Below are positions 54,115-63,197 of a stretch of DNA of 64,000 nucleotides, one piece after another (position 1 is the stretch's first letter; every line of letters begins with the position of its first letter). The DNA is taken from assembly GCF_001570525.1 (NCBI RefSeq), contig NZ_BBXC01000013.1:356625-420624 (forward strand), written 5' to 3'. The position numbers and the translations under genes were made by a program. This stretch comes from Herbidospora sakaeratensis (GTDB taxonomy: Bacteria; Actinomycetota; Actinomycetes; Streptosporangiales; Streptosporangiaceae). The notes beneath the pieces are model-generated. The model was given only the letters and a program-made list of their open reading frames with translations, had not been told where the DNA came from and did not search any database.

Positions 54115-56805
54115 ATGGCGCCGGCTGAAGAGACCTCAACCGACTATCCCGTTGTCGGACGTGAACGCGAGCTGAGCCAGTTCGCCGCCGTCCTGCGTGA
54201 CGACGACCTTCACGCGTTCGCCGTCCACGGCCCGGCGGGGGTAGGCAAGTCACGCCTGGCCGAAGAGTGCCTCGCCATGGCCGGGCAGGCCGGTTTCCAG
54301 TGCGGCCGGGCCATCGCCCGCCCGTCCCTGAACGCCGTCCCGCTCGGGGCGCTGGCCCACCTGCTCCCCGCGGGCACCGGCCTCGACCCCGTTGGTGACT
54401 TCACCCGGGTCGTCGAGACGCTGACCCAGCCGGCCGAGGGCCGGTGGGTGCTGATGGTGGACGACCTGCACTGGCTGGACGCCGCCTCCGCCGTCCTGCT
54501 CCGGCAACTCCTGGACGCGGGGGCGGTGAAGCTCGTGGTGACGATCCGCTCCGGAGAGCCGGTCGGCCATGCCGTCGCCACGTTGTGCGGCGGCGATGCC
54601 GTCCGACGAGTGGACCTCGCCGAATTCGACCATGACGGCGTCGCGCGGTTCCTGCGGGCCGCCTTGGGCGGCCCGGTGTCCGAACGCGCCGTCCGCGGCA
54701 TGCACCGCCATTCGGGCGGCAACGCACTCTACCTGCGCGAGCTGCTCCACGGCGGGGTGGCCTCCGGCGCGCTCACCCACGACGGGCAGCTGTGGGACAT
54801 CCCCCAGGCCGCACCGGCGGCCACGCCTCAACTCGCCGAGCTGGTGCGCGCCCGCCTGGCCGGCACCGGCGACGACGCCCGCACCGCCCTGGAACTGCTG
54901 GCCCTGTGCGAACCCGTTTCGCTGGCCGACGTCCAGGCGGTCGCGTCGCTGGAAACCCTGACCGGACTCGAACGTTCCGGCATCGTCAGGACCGGCACCG
55001 ACGGCCGGCGCCTCTTCCTCGCCTTGGCCCACCCGTTGTACGGCGAGGTGCTGCGCGGCGAGATGCCCGCCGAGCGGCGGACGACGCTGATGCTGGCCCA
55101 GGCCGGCCGCGTGGAGGCCTTCGGCGCCCGGCGCCGCGAGGACGAGCTCCGGGTGGCGGGCTGGCGGCTGGACGCCACGGGAACGGCCGATCCTGACCTG
55201 CTCAGGCGGGCCGCCGTGCTGGCGCGGCATGCCAACGACTACCGGCAGATCGTTCAGCTCACCGCCGCTCTGCCCCCGGCCGAGCGCACCCTCCCGATCA
55301 AGGTGCTGCGGGCCGAGGGACTGCTCGAGGCCGGTCGCTGGAAGGAGGGCGAGGAGATCCTCTCCGAGGCGTACGCCCACACCGCTACCGACGAGGAGCG
55401 GCTCCAAATCGCCTACATGCGGGTGATCAACCTATTGTGGATCGCGGCCCAGCCGGAGACGGCCCTCCAGGTCGTCCGGGAGGCCGAGGCGCGGATCCGG
55501 GGTCCGGTCGGCAGACGCCTGCTCAGGATCATCGAAGGCACCGTGCTCGCCGTCTCCGGCGAACCCGGCCGTGCGGCCGGGCTACTCGCCGAGCTGGAGA
55601 GGGACCCCGAACATCTGCGCGCCATGAACGCCAACGCCTGGCTGATGGGCGCCTGGGCGTTGCCCGTGGCCCTGGCCCAGCTCGGCCGCTCCCAGGAGGC
55701 CGTGGCCTCGGCGAAGCGGCACCACGCCGTCCACCTCCAGGTGAGCGCGCACTCCCCGGTGACCCCGCCCGCCCACCAGCTCATCGCCCTGGTCCTCGCC
55801 CTGACGGAGGCTGGAGAGACGGCACGGGCGGTCGAGGCCGGCGCGCACGGCTTCGAGGAGATGATGGGCGCCGCCCGGCAGGACGGCCCGGGCCGCTCCG
55901 GCCGCCCGGCGGTCTGGCGCTGCGGCGCGGTCTGGATGGCCACCTTCCTGGGCCGGACGTTCCTGCTGACAGGCCGCCCGGCCTCGGCGCGGCGATGGTT
56001 CTCCGAGGCGGCGGCGGTCGCCAGGGCGCACGGGCACATGAAGAGTCTGCACCGGGTCTACACCGGCCTCGCCGCCGCTGCGGCGCAGCTCGGCGAGCTC
56101 GACGCCGCCCAGAGCGCCCTGGAGGAGGCCTGGCTCCATCCCCGGAGCGGGTTGATCACCGGCGAGGACGCCCTGGGCACGGCCTGGCACCTGGCCGCCC
56201 TGGGGAACCTCGCCGAAGCCCGGGAACTTCTGCTGAAGGCGGCCGGGCAGGCGCGGGCCGCCGGGCACGTCAACGCGGAGGCGTGGTTGCTGACCGACAT
56301 CGCCCGGCTCGGCGGGGCCCGGGAGGTCGTACGCCGTCTGGAGGAGCTGGCCCACGTGGGCGACGGGAAGCTGATCTGGGTGCGGGTCCGGTTCGTGCGA
56401 GCCCTGGCCTCTCGCGATCCCGACGACCTGGTTCTGGTCGCGGCCGGCGCGGAGGCCGTGGGCGCCGACCTGTGGGCGGCCGAGGCCGTGTCGGCCGCCG
56501 CGGGCGAGTGGCGCCGCCGGGGTGAGGAACGACGGGCGAATGCCGCCCTCCAGCAGGCGGCCGGGCTCCTGTCGCGATGCGAGGGGAGCCGCACTCCGCT
56601 CCTGGTCGTGGCTCCGCGCGCCACGCCGCTGACCGCGCGGCAGGCGGAGATCGCCACCATGGCGGTGTCCGGCCACTCCAGCATGGAGATCGCCCGCGCG
56701 CTCTTCCTGTCTGTGCGTACCGTCGAGAACCACCTCAACCAGGTGTATGCGAAACTCGGGGTGGCTGGCCGTCCGGCGCTGGCCGAGGCGCTGCGGAACG
56801 ACTGA
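54115..56805 (+). CDS. Large LAL-type (MalT/LuxR) ATPase transcriptional regulator 1
   Basis: 896 aa. An N-terminal STAND/AAA ATPase has Walker A HGPAGVGKSRLAEE (residues 39-46) and Walker B VLMVDDLHWLDAASAVLLRQ. A helical repeat region follows (YRQIVQLTAALPPAERTLP and onward). The C-terminal LuxR HTH is complete: LTARQAEIATMAVSGHSSME and IARALFLSVRTVENHLNQVY. Length and order are those of LAL activators of antibiotic clusters. It is divergent from the methyltransferase and convergent with the prenyltransferase, and it is clearly paralogous to LAL regulator 2. GAGTA-N5-TACTC repeats in the region are candidate binding sites. Confidence 0.95.
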   Translation: MAPAEETSTDYPVVGRERELSQFAAVLRDDDLHAFAVHGPAGVGKSRLAEECLAMAGQAGFQCGRAIARPSLNAVPLGALAHLLPAGTGLDPVGDFTRVVETLTQPAEGRWVLMVDDLHWLDAASAVLLRQLLDAGAVKLVVTIRSGEPVGHAVATLCGGDAVRRVDLAEFDHDGVARFLRAALGGPVSERAVRGMHRHSGGNALYLRELLHGGVASGALTHDGQLWDIPQAAPAATPQLAELVRARLAGTGDDARTALELLALCEPVSLADVQAVASLETLTGLERSGIVRTGTDGRRLFLALAHPLYGEVLRGEMPAERRTTLMLAQAGRVEAFGARRREDELRVAGWRLDATGTADPDLLRRAAVLARHANDYRQIVQLTAALPPAERTLPIKVLRAEGLLEAGRWKEGEEILSEAYAHTATDEERLQIAYMRVINLLWIAAQPETALQVVREAEARIRGPVGRRLLRIIEGTVLAVSGEPGRAAGLLAELERDPEHLRAMNANAWLMGAWALPVALAQLGRSQEAVASAKRHHAVHLQVSAHSPVTPPAHQLIALVLALTEAGETARAVEAGAHGFEEMMGAARQDGPGRSGRPAVWRCGAVWMATFLGRTFLLTGRPASARRWFSEAAAVARAHGHMKSLHRVYTGLAAAAAQLGELDAAQSALEEAWLHPRSGLITGEDALGTAWHLAALGNLAEARELLLKAAGQARAAGHVNAEAWLLTDIARLGGAREVVRRLEELAHVGDGKLIWVRVRFVRALASRDPDDLVLVAAGAEAVGADLWAAEAVSAAAGEWRRRGEERRANAALQQAAGLLSRCEGSRTPLLVVAPRATPLTARQAEIATMAVSGHSSMEIARALFLSVRTVENHLNQVYAKLGVAGRPALAEALRND

Positions 56806-56874
56806 ATATCGGCCCACCGGGTCGAACCCCACTCTGCTCCAGGATGCGCGGAGAGTCGGTGAGGTGGGCCACCG

Positions 56875-57972
56875 TCATGGGCGGTACACCTCCGGGCCGA
56901 TGTAGACGGTCACTGTGGGCTGATGGGCGTTCTTGAAGCCGGCCCAGCTCTGCGCGGTGGACCGTTCGAGCGGCCGGGTGATGCCCGCGGCCAGGGCCGC
57001 ACGGTATCCCGCGTCATCGATTCCGGCGTGCCGCATCAGCTCGGACACCCGGTCGGCGGCGACCGCGTCGTTGGGCAGGTTGGGGGACAGCGGCAGGTGC
57101 AGGGTGACCTCGTCCACGACCCCGTCCTCACCGCGGAAGGTCACGCAAGTGATCGGGGCCTTTCGGTACGGCCCGGCGTGCCCGAGCACCCGGCCGCAGA
57201 CGTCCGCCAGCGACCCTCGTTCCCCGTACGACATCAGCGGGTCCACCCGGTCGATCTGGGCGGCGGTCATCCCCTCATGCCGGAAGTAGACCTTGACCCT
57301 GCTGTCAGGCGACCCGACGAGGTCGAGGGAGAAGAACACGGGGTGATCCCGGGGATCGGCGAACCCGCCGAAGGCGGTCTCCAGCACCCGCCACGACTTC
57401 CTGCGGCCGAGTCGTGTCATGGCCCGCCTGACCAGTTCCGGGGCCGCGCCGTCGCCCTTCACCCGCGGGTTGAAGTACACCTTGTGCATGGGCGTGGTGC
57501 GATCCCCCCACACCACGGAGTGCCACAGCGAGAAGGGCGACATCGGCTCCCGGTCCAGGAAGACGTCCTCGATCGCCAGGTAACGGCCGATGGACACCCC
57601 TTCCCTGACGGCGAGCGCGCGCACCAGCCGGGCCGCCTCCGCCTGCACCGACCTCGGTGTCGGGTACGCGCCCAGGGGCTCGATGAGGGCGCGGACATTG
57701 GCTGTGTCCGGCGTCCAGGCCAGCGAGAACTCGATCGGCATGTGGTCGTTGGCGACGCCGGAGAGATAACGCGGCCCGGTCCCGACGGGCAGGTCGCCCC
57801 AGCCCGCCAGCATGCTGGAGAAATCCCGGCTCATCCGGTCGATTCCCGCCCTGCTGTAACCGAGGGCGGTTCCGAATGCGGACAACATGTCCAGGCCGAT
57901 TCCGGCATAGGTCCTGCCGCCGGTCCGGGTCAACTCCGTCGAATCACTGCCGCGGTGCAGACGAGTCGTCAT
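56875..57972 (-). CDS. DMATS/ABBA-type aromatic prenyltransferase
   Basis: 365 aa with AAGGGA upstream of the ATG. The PT-barrel motifs are present: FSLAWTPDTANVRALIEPLG, TTPMHKVYFNPRVKGDG (basic residues binding diphosphate), RVKVYFRHEGMTAAQIDRV and the end VTVYIGPEVYRP. Such enzymes transfer a prenyl group from DMAPP or GPP to an aromatic ring such as tryptophan, tyrosine or a naphthol, and need no metal-binding DDxxD, which is absent here. A type 2 IPP isomerase in the same region would supply DMAPP. Its promoter region, shared with LAL regulator 2, has two GAGTA-N5-TACTC repeats. Acceptor unknown. Confidence 0.88.
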   Translation of the reverse strand: MTTRLHRGSDSTELTRTGGRTYAGIGLDMLSAFGTALGYSRAGIDRMSRDFSSMLAGWGDLPVGTGPRYLSGVANDHMPIEFSLAWTPDTANVRALIEPLGAYPTPRSVQAEAARLVRALAVREGVSIGRYLAIEDVFLDREPMSPFSLWHSVVWGDRTTPMHKVYFNPRVKGDGAAPELVRRAMTRLGRRKSWRVLETAFGGFADPRDHPVFFSLDLVGSPDSRVKVYFRHEGMTAAQIDRVDPLMSYGERGSLADVCGRVLGHAGPYRKAPITCVTFRGEDGVVDEVTLHLPLSPNLPNDAVAADRVSELMRHAGIDDAGYRAALAAGITRPLERSTAQSWAGFKNAHQPTVTVYIGPEVYRP

Positions 57973-58049
57973 TCCGCATTCCCTTCGTCCTCCGGGGGAG
58001 TCGCCCGGTTCCTTTGGGAATTAACGCCGTCGCATTGGTGCGCCGGCAC

Positions 58050-58064
58050 GAGTAACCGGTACTC
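58050..58064. promoter_or_regulatory. GAGTA-N5-TACTC box 2
   Basis: GAGTAACCGGTACTC, perfect 5-base arms, lies 78 bp upstream of the prenyltransferase start in the region divergent to LAL regulator 2. Confidence 0.7.
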
Positions 58065-58093
58065 AGATACGCCGTGGGGCGGGGCCGATGGAA

Positions 58094-58112
58094 ATGAGTA
58101 ACGTTTACTCAT
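58094..58112. promoter_or_regulatory. GAGTA-N5-TACTC box 3, extended palindrome
   Basis: ATGAGTAACGTTTACTCAT has 8-bp perfect arms around CGT and contains GAGTA-N5-TACTC at 58096-58110. It is the best copy of the motif and sits 46 bp after box 2, about 92 bp upstream of LAL regulator 2. Confidence 0.8.
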
Positions 58113-58203
58113 GCGCCGCCTCGGCGCGAGGCGGATGAAATGGAGCCGGGCGTAACGTCGTCGCGCCGCGACGCCGCGTCAGCCCGGGCGGACGGAGGTG
58201 GCC

Positions 58204-60837
58204 GTGGGGCCGGTGCGATGGCCTCTTGTCGGCCGGGACGAGGAACTCGGCCGCATCAGCCGGGTCCTGCTCGGCAAACGGCCCGGCGGAATCGTCATCT
58301 CCGGGCCCCCGGGGGTTGGCAAGTCACGACTCGCCGAAGAGTGCCTGGCCAGGGCGGTACGCAAAGGATGCCGCGGCTCGCGAGCCACGGCGAGCGCGGC
58401 GGCGGGTGCGGTTCCGCTGGGCGCGATCGCCCATCTCCTACCCCCCGAGGCCGACCTATCGGACCCCGCTGCCGGCATCGCCGAAGTGGCGGCCTCGCTC
58501 TGGGGCGACGGTCTGCCCCCGTGGGTCCTGCTGGTCGACGACCTGAACCTGCTGGACGCGGCCTCGGCCCTGCTGCTGGCGCGGCTGGCGGCGGCGGGCG
58601 TCGTACGCCTGATCGGCACCCTGCGGAACGGGGAGGAGGCGGGTGAGGAGGTCCGTTCCCTGGTAGAGGCGGGTGGGATGAGCCATGTCCGGCTGGCCGA
58701 GTTCGCCCCCGGACAGGTCGAGGAGATCCTTCGTGCCGCGCTGGGCGGCCCGGCCGACCGGCGTACCCTCAACCGGCTTTACGCCGCCTGCGGCGGGAAT
58801 GTCCTCTACCTGCGGGAACTGGTCCACAGTGCGCTGGAGTCCGGAGACCTCGCCGGGGACGGCGAGGTCTGGCGGCTGGCCGACGCCTGGGTGCCCGGCG
58901 GTTCCCGGCTGACCGAACTCATCGGCGCGCGCCTGGCCGCCGCCGGTCTCGGGAACCGCCCGGCGCTGGAACTGCTGGCGTTGTGTGAGCCGCTGTCCCT
59001 CGCCGACGCCGAGGCCTGCGCCTCCCCCCGCGCGCTCCGCGGACTGCGCGAGCTCGGCCTGGTCCGCATCCTGCCTGACGGACACCGTGTGACTGCCGCC
59101 CTCGCCCATCCTCTGTACGGCGAGGTGCTGCGTGCCGCCATGCCGGTTCTCGGCCGACGCGCCCTGCTCGTGGATCAGGCCGACCGGGTGGAGGGATACG
59201 GAGCCCGCCGCCGGGACGACGCCCTGCACATCGCCACCTGGCGGCTGGCCGCCACCGGAACCGCCGACCCCGCGTTGTTGATCCGGGCCGCCGCCCTCGC
59301 CCGCCACGCCAGGGACTACGAACAGGTCACCGCCTTGCTGCGGGCCGTGCCCGCCCCCGCCCACACCGCGCGAAGCCTGCTGCTGCTTGGCGAGTCGTTG
59401 TTCGAACTCGGCGACCCTCAGGGCGCGGAACAGACTCTTACCAGGGCAGCTTCGGCCGCCGACGGAGACCGGGAGAAGCTGGAGGTCGCTTTCGCCCGCA
59501 GCATGAGCCTGTTCTGGGCCGACGGCCGTACCGACGACGCCTTCACCGTCAACGAGGCCGCCCGCGCCGAAGTGACGGCTCCCGCCGAACGCCGCATGCT
59601 GGACGTCAACGAAGGATGGATGCGCACCATCGCGGGAAGTCCCCGGCGCGGCCTGGACCTGCTCCAGCAGGCCGGGCCCGACCCCCGCGCGGCGGCGAAC
59701 GTCAGCATCTGGTTGATGGGCGCGATGATGCGCCCCGCCGCACTGGCCGCCCTCGGCCACACCGATGAGGCGATCGGCCAGGCCGAGCACGCCTATACCG
59801 TGCACGAAGAGCTCGATGACCAGTCGCTGCTCCTGCCTCCCGCCGGTCAGCTCATCTCTCTGGTGCTGGCGTTCACCGAGGCCGGCCGCCTCGCCGAGGC
59901 CAGGGAAGTCAGCCATCGTGCCTGGACCCTGCTGGAACGGCGGCCCGACCCGGTCAGCCTGATCTGGCTCTCCTACCACCAGGCTCGCGCCGAATGGCTC
60001 GCCGGCCGCGTACGCAGCGCCCGCCGCTGGTTCGCCGAGTCGGCTGGTCAGTCCCGCTCCCACCGCAACTACCGGGCGTTGGCTCTGGCCCTGTCGGGCC
60101 TGACCGCGTGCGCCGCCGTCCTGGGGGATCAAACCAGGGCCGAGAGCACCGAGCGGGAGGCCCGCACCTACCGGTCCATGGGCTACCGGGCAGGTGAGGA
60201 ACGCCTGGGCGGGGCGTGGCTACTGGCCGCCCGGGGCCGCGTCGAGGAGGCCCGCGCCGTCCTCACCGCCGCCGCCCGCATCGCTTCCGCCAGCGGTCAC
60301 CTCACCTCGGAAGCGCTCCTGCTGACCGACGTGGCCCGGCTGGGCGGGGCCAGGGAGGTGACACCCCGGCTCGCCGAACTGGCCGGGCAGTGCGACGGAC
60401 GATGGGCCCCGGCCCGTGCCGCCTTGTCCGCCGCCTTGGCGGCCGACGACCCTGAAGCGTTGCTGACCTGCGCTGACGACCTCGAAGCTGTGGGTGCCGA
60501 CCTGCTCGCCGCCGAAGCGGCCACCATGGCGGCCGTGATCTTCCGCCGCACCGGCCACGCACGCCATGCCGAGGCTGCCACCCAGCGGTCCGCCGCCGCC
60601 GCGTCTCGCTGCCAGGGCGCCCGCACTCCGCTGCTGATCATGGGCCACGCCACCGCCGCCCTCACCGTGCGCGAGGCCGAGATCGCCCTGCTGGCCGTCC
60701 GCAAGGCCAGTAAGGAGATCGCCGACCTGCTCGGCCTGTCGGTCCGTACGGTCGACAACCACCTCCAGCACGTCTACCAGAAACTCGGCGTGACGGCCCG
60801 GCGAGAACTCGCGGCGGCCTTGGGCGTGGATAGGTAG
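58204..60837 (+). CDS. Large LAL-type ATPase transcriptional regulator 2
   Basis: 877 aa from GTG 58204; GTG 58198 is in frame but overlaps the GGAGG site. Walker A is SGPPGVGKSRLAEE (residues 34-41), Walker B VLLVDDLNLLDAASALLLAR, and the C-terminal LuxR HTH reads LTVREAEIALLAVRKASKEI and ADLLGLSVRTVDNHLQHVYQ. It shares long blocks with LAL 1, for example RVEGYGARRRDDALHIATWR against RVEAFGARRREDELRVAGWR, so the two are duplicates. It is divergent from the prenyltransferase and followed 43 bp later by the secreted-protein and IPP isomerase genes on the same strand. Likely an activator of this group. Confidence 0.94.
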   Translation: MGPVRWPLVGRDEELGRISRVLLGKRPGGIVISGPPGVGKSRLAEECLARAVRKGCRGSRATASAAAGAVPLGAIAHLLPPEADLSDPAAGIAEVAASLWGDGLPPWVLLVDDLNLLDAASALLLARLAAAGVVRLIGTLRNGEEAGEEVRSLVEAGGMSHVRLAEFAPGQVEEILRAALGGPADRRTLNRLYAACGGNVLYLRELVHSALESGDLAGDGEVWRLADAWVPGGSRLTELIGARLAAAGLGNRPALELLALCEPLSLADAEACASPRALRGLRELGLVRILPDGHRVTAALAHPLYGEVLRAAMPVLGRRALLVDQADRVEGYGARRRDDALHIATWRLAATGTADPALLIRAAALARHARDYEQVTALLRAVPAPAHTARSLLLLGESLFELGDPQGAEQTLTRAASAADGDREKLEVAFARSMSLFWADGRTDDAFTVNEAARAEVTAPAERRMLDVNEGWMRTIAGSPRRGLDLLQQAGPDPRAAANVSIWLMGAMMRPAALAALGHTDEAIGQAEHAYTVHEELDDQSLLLPPAGQLISLVLAFTEAGRLAEAREVSHRAWTLLERRPDPVSLIWLSYHQARAEWLAGRVRSARRWFAESAGQSRSHRNYRALALALSGLTACAAVLGDQTRAESTEREARTYRSMGYRAGEERLGGAWLLAARGRVEEARAVLTAAARIASASGHLTSEALLLTDVARLGGAREVTPRLAELAGQCDGRWAPARAALSAALAADDPEALLTCADDLEAVGADLLAAEAATMAAVIFRRTGHARHAEAATQRSAAAASRCQGARTPLLIMGHATAALTVREAEIALLAVRKASKEIADLLGLSVRTVDNHLQHVYQKLGVTARRELAAALGVDR

Positions 60838-60846
60838 CGCTTACTC
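60832..60846. promoter_or_regulatory. Degenerate GAGTA-N5-TACTC box 4
   Basis: AGGTAGCGCTTACTC has the intact right arm TACTC and 3 of 5 left-arm bases with the same spacing. It overlaps the LAL 2 stop codon and lies 35 bp upstream of the first secreted-protein gene. Confidence 0.45.
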
Positions 60847-60880
60847 ATCAATCTCCGGCCGACCGTTCCTAAGGTCGTCG

Positions 60881-61492
60881 GTGTCCGAGAAAACGCCACC
60901 TGTCGAAAGGCCGAAATTGGCCACCGGAAAAGCCTTGTCCCTGGGCGCCATCATGGCCGCCACGATTGTGGCCGTCACCGCGTCCCCCGCCCACGCTTAT
61001 GTCGAGAAGCACGAATCCCGTTATGTGCCGCCGTACGAGCAGGGCAAATATTTCGATTTTGCCTGCCCCGCGCAGCATCTGGTCCGGGGCCTCGAGCTGC
61101 GGAGCACCCCTAACGTCTGGTTCGGGCAGCCGGTCATCTCCACGGACGAAAACACCTTCAAGGTCCCGGCCGCCAACATCGGCCCCGACGCCGGGGCGGT
61201 CTTCGCGAACTACTACTGCGTGGAGCCGTCGAAGAACATCACCCGGACCCTCTGGATCCCGCCCTCGATGGTGATCCTCCCCGGCACGGCCGAGCTCACC
61301 ATCCAGTGCCCGCAGGACTACCCGTTCGTGGAAGCGATCTCGGCCTGGCCCGACGAACAGGACACGGAGGTGAGCTGGGAGGCCGACGAGGACACCAAGC
61401 CGAACTCGGTCGAGTTCTCCTTCACCAACCGCCTCCTCCGGTCGGTGCCCGGCAAGGCGTCGATCGCCTGCAAGGAACTGAACCTGCCCTAG
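60881..61492 (+). CDS. Secreted four-cysteine protein A
   Basis: 203 aa from GTG 60881. A twin of a signal peptide (LGAIMAATIVAVTASPAHA) follows a 20-residue N-terminal extension. The mature part has four cysteines in the contexts FDFACPAQHLV, NYYCVEPS, TIQCPQDYPFVE and ASIACKEL. The same four contexts, with a C-P pair at the first and third sites, occur in the proteins at 62581 and 63198, defining a small family with two likely disulfides. The gene is 9 bp ahead of the IPP isomerase gene and probably co-transcribed. No known family; an extracellular structural or binding role is possible. Confidence 0.82.
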   Translation: MSEKTPPVERPKLATGKALSLGAIMAATIVAVTASPAHAYVEKHESRYVPPYEQGKYFDFACPAQHLVRGLELRSTPNVWFGQPVISTDENTFKVPAANIGPDAGAVFANYYCVEPSKNITRTLWIPPSMVILPGTAELTIQCPQDYPFVEAISAWPDEQDTEVSWEADEDTKPNSVEFSFTNRLLRSVPGKASIACKELNLP

Positions 61493-61501
61493 GGAGGGAC
61501 G

Positions 61502-62578
61502 ATGCCCGATGTCGCGGACGTGACCTTCGAGACCCGCAAGTCCGACCACCTGCGCCTGGCACTCGACGAACGCAACGAGGCCACTGGTCTGCACGACCTG
61601 GACCTCTATCACCTGACGCACGACAGCCTGCCCGAACTGGACTTCGACGAGATCGGTATCGCCGCCCGCGCCCTGGGCCGGGAATCGCCCACCCCCTTCT
61701 ACGTCGCCGGCATGACGGCGGGCCACGCCGCCGCCCCCGCGATCAACCGCCGCCTCGCGGAGGGATGCGCGCGGCACGGATGGATCTTCGGCGTCGGCTC
61801 CCAGCGGCGGGAACTCGACGACCCCGGCCTCACCGTCGACCGGTGGCGCACGATCCGCGAGGACTTCCCCAACCTGTCGATCGTGGCCAACGTGGGCGCC
61901 GCCCAGCTCGCCGAGTCTCCGTCCGAGCGCATCGTGCGCCTGGCCGAGGTTCTGGACGCGCGGGCGATCGCCGTCCACCTCAATCCGTTGCAGGAGTGTC
62001 TCCAGCCCGAGGGAACTCCGCGGTTTCGGGGTGTCGTGTCGGCTCTGCGCCGTCTCACCGAGGCATCGGACATCCCGGTCGTGGTCAAGGAGACCGGCTG
62101 CGGCTTCGGAGAACGCGCCCTGGGCAAGCTCGCCTCGCTGCCCATCGCCGCAGTTGACCTGAGCGGCCTGGGCGGCACCCACTGGGGCCGCATAGAGGGA
62201 GCCCGTGCGGGGGAGTCCGGCGACGCCGTCCGGGCTGAGGCCTCCGTGACGTTCCGCGACTGGGGCGAGCCGACCGCGACCTCGCTCCTGCCGGCCCGCG
62301 CCATCCTGCCGCCCGCCATCGAGCTGTGGGCCTCCGGGGGCGTTCGCTCCGGCCTGGACGCGGCAAAGCTCATCGCCCTGGGCGCGTCGCAGGTCGGCTA
62401 CGCCCGCCCCGCTCTGTCCGCAGCCCTCGCCGGCGCCGACCACCTCGATGCCTGGATGACCCAGCAGGAGTACGAACTGCGGGTCGCCCTCTTTTGCACC
62501 GGCTCGGCCACCCCCCGTGCCCTCTACGAGTCCGCCATCCTGCGCGGACCCCACATCACCACCGGAAAGAGAAAGTGA
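61502..62578 (+). CDS. fni: Type 2 isopentenyl-diphosphate delta-isomerase (FMN-dependent)
   Basis: 358 aa with AGGGAGG before the ATG. The family order is clear: TRKSDHLRLALDERN, PFYVAGMTAGHAAAPAINRR (FMN phosphate loop), IFGVGSQRRELDDPGLTVDR, IAVHLNPLQECLQPEGTPRF, VVVKETGCGFGERAL (with the catalytic-region Glu), VDLSGLGGTHWGRIEGARA and WASGGVRSGLDAAKLIALGA. It interconverts IPP and DMAPP with reduced FMN and Mg2+. In actinomycetes that use the MEP route an extra Fni usually belongs to a terpenoid cluster, so it should feed DMAPP to the prenyltransferase at 56875. It sits between two secreted-protein genes in one transcription unit. Confidence 0.92.
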   Translation: MPDVADVTFETRKSDHLRLALDERNEATGLHDLDLYHLTHDSLPELDFDEIGIAARALGRESPTPFYVAGMTAGHAAAPAINRRLAEGCARHGWIFGVGSQRRELDDPGLTVDRWRTIREDFPNLSIVANVGAAQLAESPSERIVRLAEVLDARAIAVHLNPLQECLQPEGTPRFRGVVSALRRLTEASDIPVVVKETGCGFGERALGKLASLPIAAVDLSGLGGTHWGRIEGARAGESGDAVRAEASVTFRDWGEPTATSLLPARAILPPAIELWASGGVRSGLDAAKLIALGASQVGYARPALSAALAGADHLDAWMTQQEYELRVALFCTGSATPRALYESAILRGPHITTGKRK

Positions 62579-62580
62579 CC

Positions 62581-63141
62581 ATGCGCACCCTCAGAAACCT
62601 GATCGTCGCCCTCGCCCTGACCGCAGGCCTCGCCGGCACGGCCCAGCCGGCCTCCGCCGACTCGCACACCGGGATCTTTCACCTGAACGCCCAGGAGCAG
62701 CGATACGTGACCTGGTCCTGCCCGTCAGACCAGGCGGTCGAGTCCTACTCGATCTCATCGTCGGCCCACGTCTCGCACTGGGGCTTCGAGTGGCGGAACA
62801 ACCACAACGGCTTCCGGGTGGTCGCCTCCAACGACAGCAACCGCCAGACCGGCCAGATCGCCGCGGACTACATCTGCGTGCCCGCCAGCATCACGATCAC
62901 CCAGAAGATCACCGTCCCTCCCTCGACCGTCGACGGCGGTCACGCCGGCTCGTTCCTGATCTGCCCCGCCAGCCATCCCCACGTGGGCCGCGCCTGGGCG
63001 AGCGTACCGGCGAACGTCACCTACACCATGAGCGTCTACGTCGACGTCAAGCCCGAGCGCGCGCGGTTCCTCCTGCGGAACTCCTCCCTGATCGGGGCCT
63101 CGGCGAAGACCTTCGTCGACTGTCGCGTCCACCCCGCCTGA
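62581..63141 (+). CDS. Secreted four-cysteine protein B
   Basis: 186 aa; its ATG lies 2 bp after the fni stop, so the two are co-translated. The signal peptide is NLIVALALTAGLAGTAQPASA. The cysteine contexts are VTWSCPSDQAV, DYICVPAS, FLICPASHPHV and TFVDCRVH, matching proteins A and C in spacing and in the C-P pairs. The core shows beta-strand patterning and several Trp (HWGFEWRNNHNGF). A hairpin terminator follows at 63150. Function unknown. Confidence 0.85.
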   Translation: MRTLRNLIVALALTAGLAGTAQPASADSHTGIFHLNAQEQRYVTWSCPSDQAVESYSISSSAHVSHWGFEWRNNHNGFRVVASNDSNRQTGQIAADYICVPASITITQKITVPPSTVDGGHAGSFLICPASHPHVGRAWASVPANVTYTMSVYVDVKPERARFLLRNSSLIGASAKTFVDCRVHPA

Positions 63142-63149
63142 GCCGGAGA

Positions 63150-63179
63150 ACGGGGACCCGGGTGTGCCCGGGCCCCCGT
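63150..63179. terminator. Bidirectional hairpin terminator
   Basis: ACGGGGACCCGGG and CCCGGGCCCCCGT form a 13-bp stem with one mismatch and a TGTG loop between the convergent genes for secreted proteins B and C. Confidence 0.85.
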
Positions 63180-63197
63180 CGCCGTCCTCTGAGCGGT

